Origin: Ruminococcus sp. Phil11
Lineage (GTDB): Bacteria > Bacillota > Clostridia > Oscillospirales > Ruminococcaceae
Length of the DNA: 50,846 nt
Direction of reading: 5' to 3'
NCBI GenBank assembly: GCA_001940925.1
Contig: MSGZ01000039.1
Coordinates: 99,056-149,901, forward strand
Shown here: piece by piece, positions 40,488 through 48,900 of the stretch
How the letters are laid out: the number at the start of each line of letters is the position of its first letter
Position numbering within the stretch: position 1 is the first letter of the stretch
The notes under the pieces: model-generated
The model's input: only the letters and a program-made list of their open reading frames with translations
Databases searched by the model: none
What the model was told of the DNA's origin: nothing
Made by a program: the position numbers and the translations under genes

Positions 40488-42464
40488 ATGAAAGAGATTC
40501 TGGGCATTTTTGCTGCGATCGCAGCAGTTGCAGGCATAGCCTCAGCCGTATCCAAAGATGAAGAAAAAGCACAGACAGAACAGCAAAAGCTGGAACTGGA
40601 ACAGCAGCGCATGAAAATGGAACAGCAGCGCATTCAAATGGAGCAAGATAAACAGGAATATCAACGCAAACTGGAGAATGCTCCCAAAAAAGCAGTCTAT
40701 AAACCAGTATCGCTGCAATGCTCACTTTGCATGGGACGTAGAACCATTGATGAGGCTGCTGGAATGGTAAAGTGTCCGTTCTGCGGTGCAACAGAGATGC
40801 TAACCATCGATCATTACGAGGTTGATCAGGAGGCTTTTCAGAGTCAGCTTCAGGAAGAGGAACAGACACGTATTAAAGCGGCGGCTGAAAAGCAACGCAA
40901 GCAGAATTATGATACTGCAATTACTTTTGTTGCGATACTGAACTTTATTATGCTAATCGTACTTATCAATTCTCCTTTTATAGGGACGCTGCTTTTTCTT
41001 CCATCATTTATTTTTCTTTGTTTACTGCTGTATCATCGATTCCCCGAAACGGGAAAAAAGGTTTGGACAGTAATCAAGTTCCCGCTCGTTTGCATACTAT
41101 TATTTCCTTTACCTCTGACAGCTTTCTTTATGAACAGTGAGAAATGCCAAAAACGATTTTCAAAAAATGCACGGATTTGCATGAGTGTCGGTGTGTGGAC
41201 ATTGTACGCAGCATTGATTTGTATTTTGGGTGGAATGTATATCAACGGTTTCCAGAAAGAGCTTCATTCTGATGACAACACAACAGCACAAGTTACTGAA
41301 GATACTAAACCAACAACAGTTCGAACAACCAAGACAACGGTTGCAACTGTTGTAACAACAACTACAACGAAAACAAATTCACAATTCCAGTTTCCTTCTT
41401 CCGAAAAAAAGCGAATAGACTCCTTTGATTCTGAAAATAATATTGCTCTGGAATTAGGAGTAGCGACAGTTGAGATTCCTAATACCTGGACAAGAATAAA
41501 ATTGGAAGAAGACGATCCTGATGAAATGATTCTTTTCTATGATAATGGTTCTGCGATCAAATATGGAGAATTGTTCCTTACCTATTATGATTTATCTGAA
41601 GAACCAATGTCAAAGGACGATTTTAATAAAGAGAAAAGTGATTTACTATCTACCCGTGTTCACGCGGGCATGGATTTTAAAAAAGAAAACTCTTTTGCCC
41701 AAGAATTTACTGTAAAAAAGCGCGATGCAATTTATGGGGCAGCTAGTGGCACGATGCTTGGTACCAAAATGGATCTGCCGGTTGAAATGTATGTAGCAAT
41801 TATATTTGATGAACCATCACAGCAACTGTATGAAATAACACTACTTGAATTTAACAATGCCGAATATACCCATTGGAATGATTATAAGAAGATTGTTGAA
41901 AGCATTAGGTTTGAATCGGATTCAAGCGAAGAAATGCAGGCTTCTGAAACAACTGCATTGACAGAGCCAGCTGCTGAAACAACAACTTCTGTTGAGACAA
42001 CAACTGAACCGAAATCTGAAATCTATCCACAAGAAGATGCCTTCCGCGCTGCTGTTGTCGCTATTACAAATGCATTAGCAACCGATGTCTTTACTGGTGA
42101 TGGCAGCCGCCACGATACATCTAAGTATCATAGTTATTCCGACACATCCGCTTTCTATATGAGTGTCCTTTCGCAGGGTACATGGACAGAGAAAAACAGC
42201 AATACATGGCATGTTGACGGCTTGCGCTTGCAGCCAGACGGTTATGATACCGTTTTCAATATGCCAATTAACTACGATACGGTCGCAAAGGTATCTCTGG
42301 ACGTGACCTTTGACGGCAATAATTATGTAATATCGCATATTTCTGGTATGTATGCAATTCCTGGAAAAGAAGATATAGGCACTAATCTTTCCTATTTGAA
42401 TTCTGATTCAATGTCAAAGTCTGCTTTAACGGTATCTCCGGGAATGATCCAAAATGGAAGGTAA
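40488..42464 (+). CDS. Zinc-ribbon multi-pass membrane protein
   Basis: This 658-residue envelope protein has unknown function. ATG at 40488 is preferred over a GTG three codons earlier because GAGGTGAG is then correctly spaced. An N-terminal hydrophobic helix (about 3-20) is followed by a Gln/Glu/Met coiled coil (22-65). A zinc ribbon (CSLC, then CPFC; about 80-105) comes next, then hydrophobic segments at about 145-190 and 200-265. A Thr-rich linker (about 275-310) leads to an extracytoplasmic beta-rich domain (about 320-490) with DNGSAIKYGELFLTYYDL and IYGAASGTMLG. A second Thr/Glu linker and a final 130-residue domain, which resembles a small ketosteroid-isomerase-like fold only in size, complete it. 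It is markedly AT-richer than the conjugation genes, so it is probably cargo. Confidence 0.72.
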   Translation: MKEILGIFAAIAAVAGIASAVSKDEEKAQTEQQKLELEQQRMKMEQQRIQMEQDKQEYQRKLENAPKKAVYKPVSLQCSLCMGRRTIDEAAGMVKCPFCGATEMLTIDHYEVDQEAFQSQLQEEEQTRIKAAAEKQRKQNYDTAITFVAILNFIMLIVLINSPFIGTLLFLPSFIFLCLLLYHRFPETGKKVWTVIKFPLVCILLFPLPLTAFFMNSEKCQKRFSKNARICMSVGVWTLYAALICILGGMYINGFQKELHSDDNTTAQVTEDTKPTTVRTTKTTVATVVTTTTTKTNSQFQFPSSEKKRIDSFDSENNIALELGVATVEIPNTWTRIKLEEDDPDEMILFYDNGSAIKYGELFLTYYDLSEEPMSKDDFNKEKSDLLSTRVHAGMDFKKENSFAQEFTVKKRDAIYGAASGTMLGTKMDLPVEMYVAIIFDEPSQQLYEITLLEFNNAEYTHWNDYKKIVESIRFESDSSEEMQASETTALTEPAAETTTSVETTTEPKSEIYPQEDAFRAAVVAITNALATDVFTGDGSRHDTSKYHSYSDTSAFYMSVLSQGTWTEKNSNTWHVDGLRLQPDGYDTVFNMPINYDTVAKVSLDVTFDGNNYVISHISGMYAIPGKEDIGTNLSYLNSDSMSKSALTVSPGMIQNGR

Positions 42465-42570
42465 AATCGTAAGGAGCTTTTATTACTAACATGAAACATG
42501 TATTTAGAATAGTGTTGAGGGCGGATAATTCATTTTTTAGCTGTATTTACCATATTAAGGAGGAATTGCT

Positions 42571-44031
42571 ATGACATGTTTCAAAAGAATAATATCCACA
42601 ATCCTATTAATTGGAAGCTCTATTTATTTGACTGGGTGCTTGGATGATTATTCACCTGATTATAATTCAGAGTCATCAGCGAAACCAGGTGTGCAGCTCT
42701 CCGACAAATCCGATGAAAATGCTTATGTTATTAACGTGAGCACAATGAAAGTCCATCGACCGACATGTAGTTCTGTGTATACGATTTCGGAAGATGACAT
42801 AAGATATTTTAACGGAGATTATGAGGATCTTATTTCGAGCGGATATACTCCGTGTGCAAAGTGCAATCCGCAGGAATGGACACCTAATTTAACAGAATCA
42901 TCAAGCTATGATTATGATACAGAGCGAATTATCCGTGAGGGACATCCGGTATTGCTAGACAAGATCAGTGTTGCGGAGTCGTTCTGGACTGATGATCTGA
43001 AAGATAATGCAGTGGTGATTCGGAATGCAGATGATGCTGAATATCCGTATGCGTATCTGATCTTGGCTGGTAATGCTTTCGAGAATGATTCTGATGATAA
43101 GCAGATTCAAAGTGTTCAGGCATGGTTCTATAATTGCAATGATGCAGAAATGTTCCGCTTGGAAAACGGAATTGAAATTATACGTTCCTATTTGCCACTT
43201 GATATCATGAACGAATCGTATTCGTTAAAGGATTCCAAATATCAGAACATCTGGATAGGTAACTGGGAATCTGATGGAACAAAGAAACCTAATTTTCAGT
43301 ATGATTATTATACGAACTACGAATTGAACGATGACAGCAGCGATATGCCGTCGTGGATATCCGTCCATGTGTATCTGGATGGGTGGGGGCTTGTTCAAGG
43401 TGCTGCCGTTTACACTGAGCAATACCAAAACGATTCCGCTGATACATATGAATGGAATTATGATTATCTGACCAATAATTCCGATTATAACACTGGCAAA
43501 TCACAGTGGGATTTTGAATTGCTAATCCAGTATCCGCGTCCAAGTGGGTATCCAGCATTAAAGAAAGGCGATCATGGGGATGAGGTAGGATGGCTGCAAA
43601 CAGCTCTGAACAAAGCAATGTCAGCGGGAATAGATGTTGACTGTAGCTTTGGCGGGGGGACGGATGCTGCGTTGCGAGAATTTCAATCGCGCTGCGGGCT
43701 AGGTGCAGACGGTTCAGCCGGTTTTCAGACAATAACAACGCTGATTGATATTGTTTCTGGTAAAAGAAAAATGCCGGAAAAGATTGTGGTAACTGATCCA
43801 CCGGTTGTTATAAACGAAAAGCCAGCACCACAAGCAACTCCAAGTCAGTCTCCTGTGGCACCGATCTCAGACGGATACTATATTTTGAACACAAGCAATA
43901 TGAAAATTCATAGACCTGCTTGTTCCTCTATTCATAGTATGAATGCTGAAAACAAGCAAGAGTATTGGGGAACTGTTGAGGAACTTGAAGCGCAAGGTTA
44001 CACAACCTGCGGCAACTGCCATCCGAGGTGA
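42571..44031 (+). CDS. Lipoprotein with peptidoglycan-binding and twin Cys4 domains
   Basis: This 486-residue predicted lipoprotein has signal and lipobox YLTGC (Cys near 23). Two similar 45-residue cysteine modules frame it. One is near 48-95, YVINVSTMKVHRPTCSSV through GYTPCAKCNP; the other lies at 440-486, YYILNTSNMKIHRPACSSI through GYTTCGNCHPR. The pattern HRP-x-C-S-S-(V/I) ... G-Y-x-x-C-x-x-C matches the small Ada-like metal-binding module often appended to secreted nucleases, but no nuclease domain is seen. Residues 325-400 are a PG_binding_1 domain (LKKGDHGDEVGWLQTALNK, DAALREFQSRCGL). The middle (100-320) is unassigned. The AGGAGG site fits the start. It is AT-rich, next to the zinc-ribbon gene, and presumably acts at the cell wall. 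Confidence 0.78.
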   Translation: MTCFKRIISTILLIGSSIYLTGCLDDYSPDYNSESSAKPGVQLSDKSDENAYVINVSTMKVHRPTCSSVYTISEDDIRYFNGDYEDLISSGYTPCAKCNPQEWTPNLTESSSYDYDTERIIREGHPVLLDKISVAESFWTDDLKDNAVVIRNADDAEYPYAYLILAGNAFENDSDDKQIQSVQAWFYNCNDAEMFRLENGIEIIRSYLPLDIMNESYSLKDSKYQNIWIGNWESDGTKKPNFQYDYYTNYELNDDSSDMPSWISVHVYLDGWGLVQGAAVYTEQYQNDSADTYEWNYDYLTNNSDYNTGKSQWDFELLIQYPRPSGYPALKKGDHGDEVGWLQTALNKAMSAGIDVDCSFGGGTDAALREFQSRCGLGADGSAGFQTITTLIDIVSGKRKMPEKIVVTDPPVVINEKPAPQATPSQSPVAPISDGYYILNTSNMKIHRPACSSIHSMNAENKQEYWGTVEELEAQGYTTCGNCHPR

Positions 44032-44157
44032 TTTTGTCAACTGTTTCGGAAGTGATACACATGAAAGTTGAAGCTTAGTATGTTACTTTAATTACATTTA
44101 TACGGCTTGGCTTTTTCTGTGTATCATCGTCTGCTGCAATTCATACCGCTGAAGGAA
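44032..44157. other. Short gap before the partial duplicate
   Basis: No gene or clear signal is seen in this AT-rich stretch. It contains the right-hand junction where sequence similar to the end of the giant gene resumes near 44158. Confidence 0.5.
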
Positions 44158-44286
44158 GGCGGAATGAGCTGCGCGATGCTGCAAAGCAGGCAGGACAGAA
44201 GCCGCAGGAGAAACAGAACAGCAAGGATGCTCCGGCTGTGGAGTAAGAAAAAGCCCAGGGGACAGTTTGATCTGTCCCCTGTTTTT
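44158..44286 (+). pseudogene. Partial copy of the giant gene's 3' end with terminator
   Basis: From 44158 the sequence matches 40122-40253 closely. In the frame ending TAA at 44245 it encodes RRNELRDAAKQAGQKPQEKQ and then NSKDAPAVE, against RRNELRNAAKQAGQKPQEKQ in the giant protein. The similarity continues through the stop into the terminator hairpin CAGGGGACAG/CTGTCCCCTG (44256-44281) followed by TTTTT. No start codon or upstream homology is present, so this is a decayed fragment, either from a second polyvalent gene or from duplication of the end of this one. Confidence 0.85.
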
Positions 44287-44308
44287 CTTACTCCGCATAA
44301 TTAAGATA

Positions 44309-44338
44309 TTGACATCAATCACAATATTATGATATAAT
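44309..44338 (+). promoter_or_regulatory. Promoter P1 of the XRE-zeta pair
   Basis: TTGACA (44309-44314), an 18-base spacer and a perfect TATAAT (44333-44338). It lies about 98 bases before the XRE start and 49 bases upstream of P2. Confidence 0.8.
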
Positions 44339-44357
44339 GAAATAAGTCGGAAAAGCC

Positions 44358-44386
44358 TTGACAAGTCACTCAACGAGTGATATAAT
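44358..44386 (+). promoter_or_regulatory. Promoter P2 of the XRE-zeta pair with operator
   Basis: TTGACA (44358-44363), a 17-base spacer and TATAAT (44381-44386). The spacer contains the inverted repeat TCACTC-AAC-GAGTGA (44366-44380), flush with the -10 box. Binding there by the XRE product would block transcription, the usual design of an autoregulated antitoxin operon. Confidence 0.85.
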
Positions 44387-44436
44387 ATAAGTGGAGAGAA
44401 ACCACACCATATTTATCGCTCAAAGGAGGCTGCACT

Positions 44437-44850
44437 ATGAACATCAAGGAAATTCGTGAACGCTATGGTCTTACGCAGAATCAGCTTGCCAATATCACCG
44501 GTATTCCCGCGAGAACAATCGGAAATTGGGAAACCGGCAGCAGGCAGCCTGCTGATTATATGCCTGATCTAATTCAGGCGATGATTGAGCAGAAAAAGGA
44601 GGACAATATGGGCGCTTTTGATTTAGGACTTGCAAAGTGCAGAGCCAGAGAACACGCAGAGGGCGCACAGGCGGATTATCTGGTCTATTTCAGAAAGAAC
44701 AACATCGACTGGAATGATGAGAGCAATCCGTATGTCCAGAATTTCAATGAGCTTTGGGACATGAATCCGCGAATTGATAAATGCCGGACCGAAGATGACA
44801 TCAATGCCATACTCGACAGAATTATCGCACTTCGTGATCTGGTAAAGTAA
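44437..44850 (+). CDS. XRE-type regulator, candidate antitoxin for the zeta toxin
   Basis: This 137-residue protein has an N-terminal helix-turn-helix (MNIKEIRERYGLTQNQLANI and IPARTIGNWETGSRQP, about 1-45). The C-terminal part (about 58-137, LGLAKCRAREHAEGAQADYLVYF to DRIIALRDLVK) is acidic and helical and is not recognised. The gene starts behind AAAGGAGG and lies 13 bases before the zeta-toxin gene under two promoters with an operator-like repeat. Position, size and a DNA-binding head joined to a second domain suit an antitoxin. The classical epsilon antitoxin is a three-helix bundle without a DNA-binding domain, so this would be a different pairing. Confidence 0.8.
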   Translation: MNIKEIRERYGLTQNQLANITGIPARTIGNWETGSRQPADYMPDLIQAMIEQKKEDNMGAFDLGLAKCRAREHAEGAQADYLVYFRKNNIDWNDESNPYVQNFNELWDMNPRIDKCRTEDDINAILDRIIALRDLVK

Positions 44851-44863
44851 AGGAGACAGGAAA

Positions 44864-45697
44864 ATGGCGTTCTCTCCGGAAGAATTGCGGGCTTACGAGC
44901 AAATCAAGAGGCTCGTTACAAGAGGAAAGCACGGTGTTGAGAAACCGATTGCGATTGTTCTCGGCGGTCAGCCCGGCGCAGGGAAAAGCGGTCTTTATGA
45001 AATTGCCAGAGAACGATTCTCTGGCAACATTGTTGAGCTGGACTGTGATGCATTCCGAAAGTTTCATCCTCATTCTGAACAGCTCGTGCAGGACGCTGTA
45101 ACATACGGTGAAAAGACGAACCCGTTTGTTTTTGAGATCGTAGACCGTCTTGTCGAGGAACTTAGCAATCAGGGCTTTAACATGATTATTGAAAGCAGCA
45201 TGAAATCTTCTCATACTGCTTTTCAGAATCACAAGCTGCTTTCTCCGAACGGCTATGCAATAGAAGCCTGCATCATGGCTACTTCAAAAGAGGTATCATG
45301 GCAGGGCGTAGTTGACCGGTATAACGCGCAGCTTGCTAACGGTGAGCTGGCACGCATGGTTCCGCAGGAATTTCATGACATGGTAGTCGCACAGCTTCCC
45401 GGTGCTGCCGACGAGATATATCGTTCCGGAAAGATGTCGAATATCCGGATTTATAACCGGGACAGAGAAGTGCTGTACGATATGCAGCAGACGCCGGACA
45501 TCAGCCCGAAAGCAACCTTAGAGGAACGTGTGCAGGGCGCAAGAGGCACACAGGAACGAAGCTCACAGCAGAAAAAGCCGTTCTACTTCGACCGACATCG
45601 GCGGTCTGAGCTGCGTGCGTCGAGCGCACAGGCGAAGCAGAAGCAGCCGGAGAAGAATACGCTGCAGCGTGGCAAAGATACACATGAACTAAATTGA
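44864..45697 (+). CDS. Zeta toxin family kinase with a polyvalent-type C-terminal tail
   Basis: This 277-residue protein of the zeta/PezT family phosphorylates UDP-activated amino sugars and blocks wall synthesis in known cases. Walker A is GGQPGAGKS (34-42). The segment NIVELDCDAFRKFHP (56-69) corresponds to the substrate-site strand with a catalytic Asp (probably D62). MIIESSMKS holds further family residues, and the lid region with TSKEVSWQGVVDRY follows. The kinase ends near residue 215. An extra tail (about 225-277) contains FYFDRHRRSELR at 240-251 and a Gln/Lys-rich end. The tail matches the last 35 residues of the 3817-residue protein in protein and DNA. Known zeta toxins do not need such a tail. 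Confidence 0.87.
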   Translation: MAFSPEELRAYEQIKRLVTRGKHGVEKPIAIVLGGQPGAGKSGLYEIARERFSGNIVELDCDAFRKFHPHSEQLVQDAVTYGEKTNPFVFEIVDRLVEELSNQGFNMIIESSMKSSHTAFQNHKLLSPNGYAIEACIMATSKEVSWQGVVDRYNAQLANGELARMVPQEFHDMVVAQLPGAADEIYRSGKMSNIRIYNRDREVLYDMQQTPDISPKATLEERVQGARGTQERSSQQKKPFYFDRHRRSELRASSAQAKQKQPEKNTLQRGKDTHELN

Positions 45698-45703
45698 TGC
45701 ATT

Positions 45704-45736
45704 GAAAAGGCAGGGCGCATTGTGCTCTGCTTTTTC
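45704..45736 (+). terminator. Terminator after the zeta toxin gene
   Basis: AAAAGGCAGGGC pairs with GCTCTGCTTTTT (one G-U), giving a stem with a T run on the plus strand. It starts 7 bases after the stop codon and marks the end of the mobile-element genes. Confidence 0.75.
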
Positions 45737-45772
45737 ATCTGTAACTTTTTTCTACATATTTTTGTTGTTATA

Positions 45773-45801
45773 TTGACTTGACGTCTTTAATGTGCTATAC
45801 T
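45773..45801 (+). promoter_or_regulatory. Promoter of the cohesin-dockerin protein
   Basis: TTGACT (45773-45778), a 17-base spacer and TATACT (45796-45801). An unusually long leader of about 160 bases follows to the start codon at 45970. I see no match to a known riboswitch class in it. Confidence 0.7.
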
Positions 45802-45969
45802 GAATCTGGATATTAAATTATGTCAAATTTGTATAGCCTAAATATAACATATAGTATTATAAGGGGGCGATAGCAGCTCACTGAATCCAAAAAGTTTAAA
45901 TGGAGGTGTATAAGTCGATTTGAGAATGCATTAGCGACCTATATTTCTTATGACAGGAGGAGTTTGAAA

Positions 45970-48900
45970 ATGAAAGGAATGCAAAAAACGCTCGCGGTCA
46001 TGCTTGCAACTCTTTTAACGGCAAGTGTCGCGCCTACCAACACCTTGGCTTCGTATGCTGCTGAAAGCACGCCAGTTGTTACAAACGAAGAACAATCGGA
46101 AGGAACGCGGATTACGGTAAAAAACTCGTGGGGAATAGCGGGTAATCAGGCAACGGTCGTTCTCTCAATGGAAAACAATCCCGGCATCATTGGAATGACC
46201 TTGAAAATTGCCTACAACGAGGATGTACTCACTCTGGTAAACGCGGAAAATGGAACAGCTATTAACGGAGAAGGCACCAACTTCACACCGCCGTCTTCTT
46301 TTTCAAGTGGTTCCAATATTGTCTGGGCAGATACATCTGTGGAGCCTGATGAAATAAGCGATGGCACATTGGTGACTTTGACTTTTGATGTTAAAGAAAA
46401 TGCCAAACTTGGAGATTATCCGATCGTGGTTTCTTGCTCAGAAGCAGTTGCCAATGATTTGAACAAGGTGCCTGTAACAATCAACAGTGGTTCCTTCTCT
46501 GTAATTGATTATATCCCCGGTGATACCAATGGCGACGGAAGTATCGGTATGAATGATATGGTTTTGTTGGTGCGTTACATTGCTGATGGAGGCTATAAAG
46601 AGGAAGGTTATGCTGCCAACATCAATAAATCCGCCGCGGATGTGAACGCCGACAGAGATATTACAGCCTTGGACGCTGTGTTACTTTTACGTTATATTGC
46701 CGATGGCTGCGCGACTAATCCCAATGGCTATAATGTCACACTCATTCCGGCTCCGTTCAGGTGCGATCATTCTTCTGCCAAGCATATTGAACCTGTTGAA
46801 GCACTTTCTTGCTTAGAAGATGGCAATATCGAGTACTGGTACTGCGAGGATTGCGACAAATACTTTGGCGACGAAGCATGTGTCAATGAGATTAGTAAGG
46901 AAGATACCGTGACTAAGGGCGAACATACTGTTGTGATTGATGCAGCTGTTCCGCCAACCACGGAACATACCGGATTGACAGAGGGTTCACATTGCAGCAA
47001 ATGTGGTGAAATCCTGATCAAGCAAGAGGTAATTCCTTCTCCGAAACCTGATGGAGATTATTCTATTACGTATAATATCGCTGGAAGCGATACATACCTT
47101 GCAACCCTGAATATCCAGAACCCAAATCCTAAAACCTATTCTGCGGGTGATTCTTTCAAGTTGAAGAATCTGGAAGTGCCAGGCTACACTTTTGAAGGAT
47201 GGTTTGACGGTCAGAGTGAAAAGGCTACTCGAGTGACATCTATCAATGCTGATGATACAGGCGATCTCAAATTGTATGCGCATTGGTCTCTGATTACTTA
47301 TCACATCGACTTTTATACTGATAAGACCTTGAAAAACCCTGATGTTGAAAGCAAGGAATATACTGTCGACAGAGGTACTCCTTTGCCCAATATGACTTTG
47401 ACAGGTTACTACTTCATGGGGTGGGTTGATGAAAACAACCATGTCGTTAAGGGTGTGCCGAAGGGAACGTATGGAAATATGACACTTTACCCGATATGGA
47501 CAAGTCATCGAAATTCTACCCATCCGAATGATTACGCAACAGAAGGACCTGCCGCTATTACTGAGTGGAATGACGAAAGCGAAAATACAAACATTAGTTT
47601 TGTATATAATCTTGGAACAATTGAGAATGTCCCTCTTTATCAGATAGACGAATGGATGAATGGCAGCGATGTAGAACAAGTTAAGGAAATGTCGGATTCT
47701 AAATCCTTTTCAAAAGAATGCGCTGAAAATTTCGTAAAAGCTGTAGCTGAAGCGACAACCAATTCCTCGTCCTGGACGCTTTCCTCAGAGTGGAATGAAA
47801 CTCTTTCTGAGGATAGATCATTGATCAAAAATGTAACGGAACAACAAATTTCCGCCTCGCAGTCTTACTTCGAGGACACTGGAACACTTTGCATAGGTGC
47901 CGGCGCAGGTCACAGTGATACTGTATCAGATTCTGACGGAACCTCAAGTAAAGCCGTGAGCTCATTTACTCAGGATATAGAAGTAGATGTCAAAGCAATG
48001 GCGAGAGCAGGCACACAAAACAATTATATAGCTGCGCAATCCGAACTATCTACTAAAGACGAATGGTCAGACACTAACGAATCTGAACAAACTCATAATC
48101 ACACTGAGAGTGGAACTGGTTATTGGAATGCAGATCTAAGTCATACCGAAAGTTCAACATCTGGCGGAAGTAATTCGTTTTCTAATGCTATTTCCAACTC
48201 GCTGGAAACATCGGAACGCTATGGAAGAATCATTCAAAATGCCATAGGCAACTCCGAAACGAACGTCTCAGAGCAATATCAGTCTTCAAGCAATTCTTAC
48301 AGCAATACATTCGTATATTCTACTGACAAGGTTGAGACAACAACCATTAAATATACTCTTCCGGTCGAATCCTATGGTTATTACCGAAGAGTGCTTGTTG
48401 GAACAGCATATGTATTCGCGGTTGTCAACTATAATTTTGCTTCTCAGCAATTCTATGTCAACACATACAGCGTTATAGACAAGCAGTCAACGAATTCATA
48501 TTGGGATTACTCGGCTTCTACAACCTCTTTTACGGATCATCAGAATGGTGTTCTTCCCTTCTCTGTTCCATTTGAAGTAAACGAATATATCGGCTCTCTT
48601 ACAGCTAAAACCAAGGGGATTACTATTGAAAAAGAGACAGGTCTTGTAAACGGATATACTGGAACTGACACAGGTGTTATCATTCCGCAGTATGTAAGCT
48701 ATGACAACGCTGATGCCACACGTTCCTCTATTAAGGTAACAGGTATTGCAGCGGATGCATTTGCAGGAAATAAAGATATCGTAGCCGTTTATCTGCCTGA
48801 TTCTGTTACCGAAATTCCTGCCGGAGCATTCAAGGGCTGTACTTCTCTGAAAAAAGTAGTCGGCAAGAACATCAAATCAATCGGCACCAGAGCATTCCAG

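Noticed and set aside
45802..45969. A riboswitch in the long leader of the cohesin-dockerin gene
   Set aside because: I compared it by eye with c-di-GMP, SAM and cobalamin consensus elements and found no convincing match; the leader is left unassigned.
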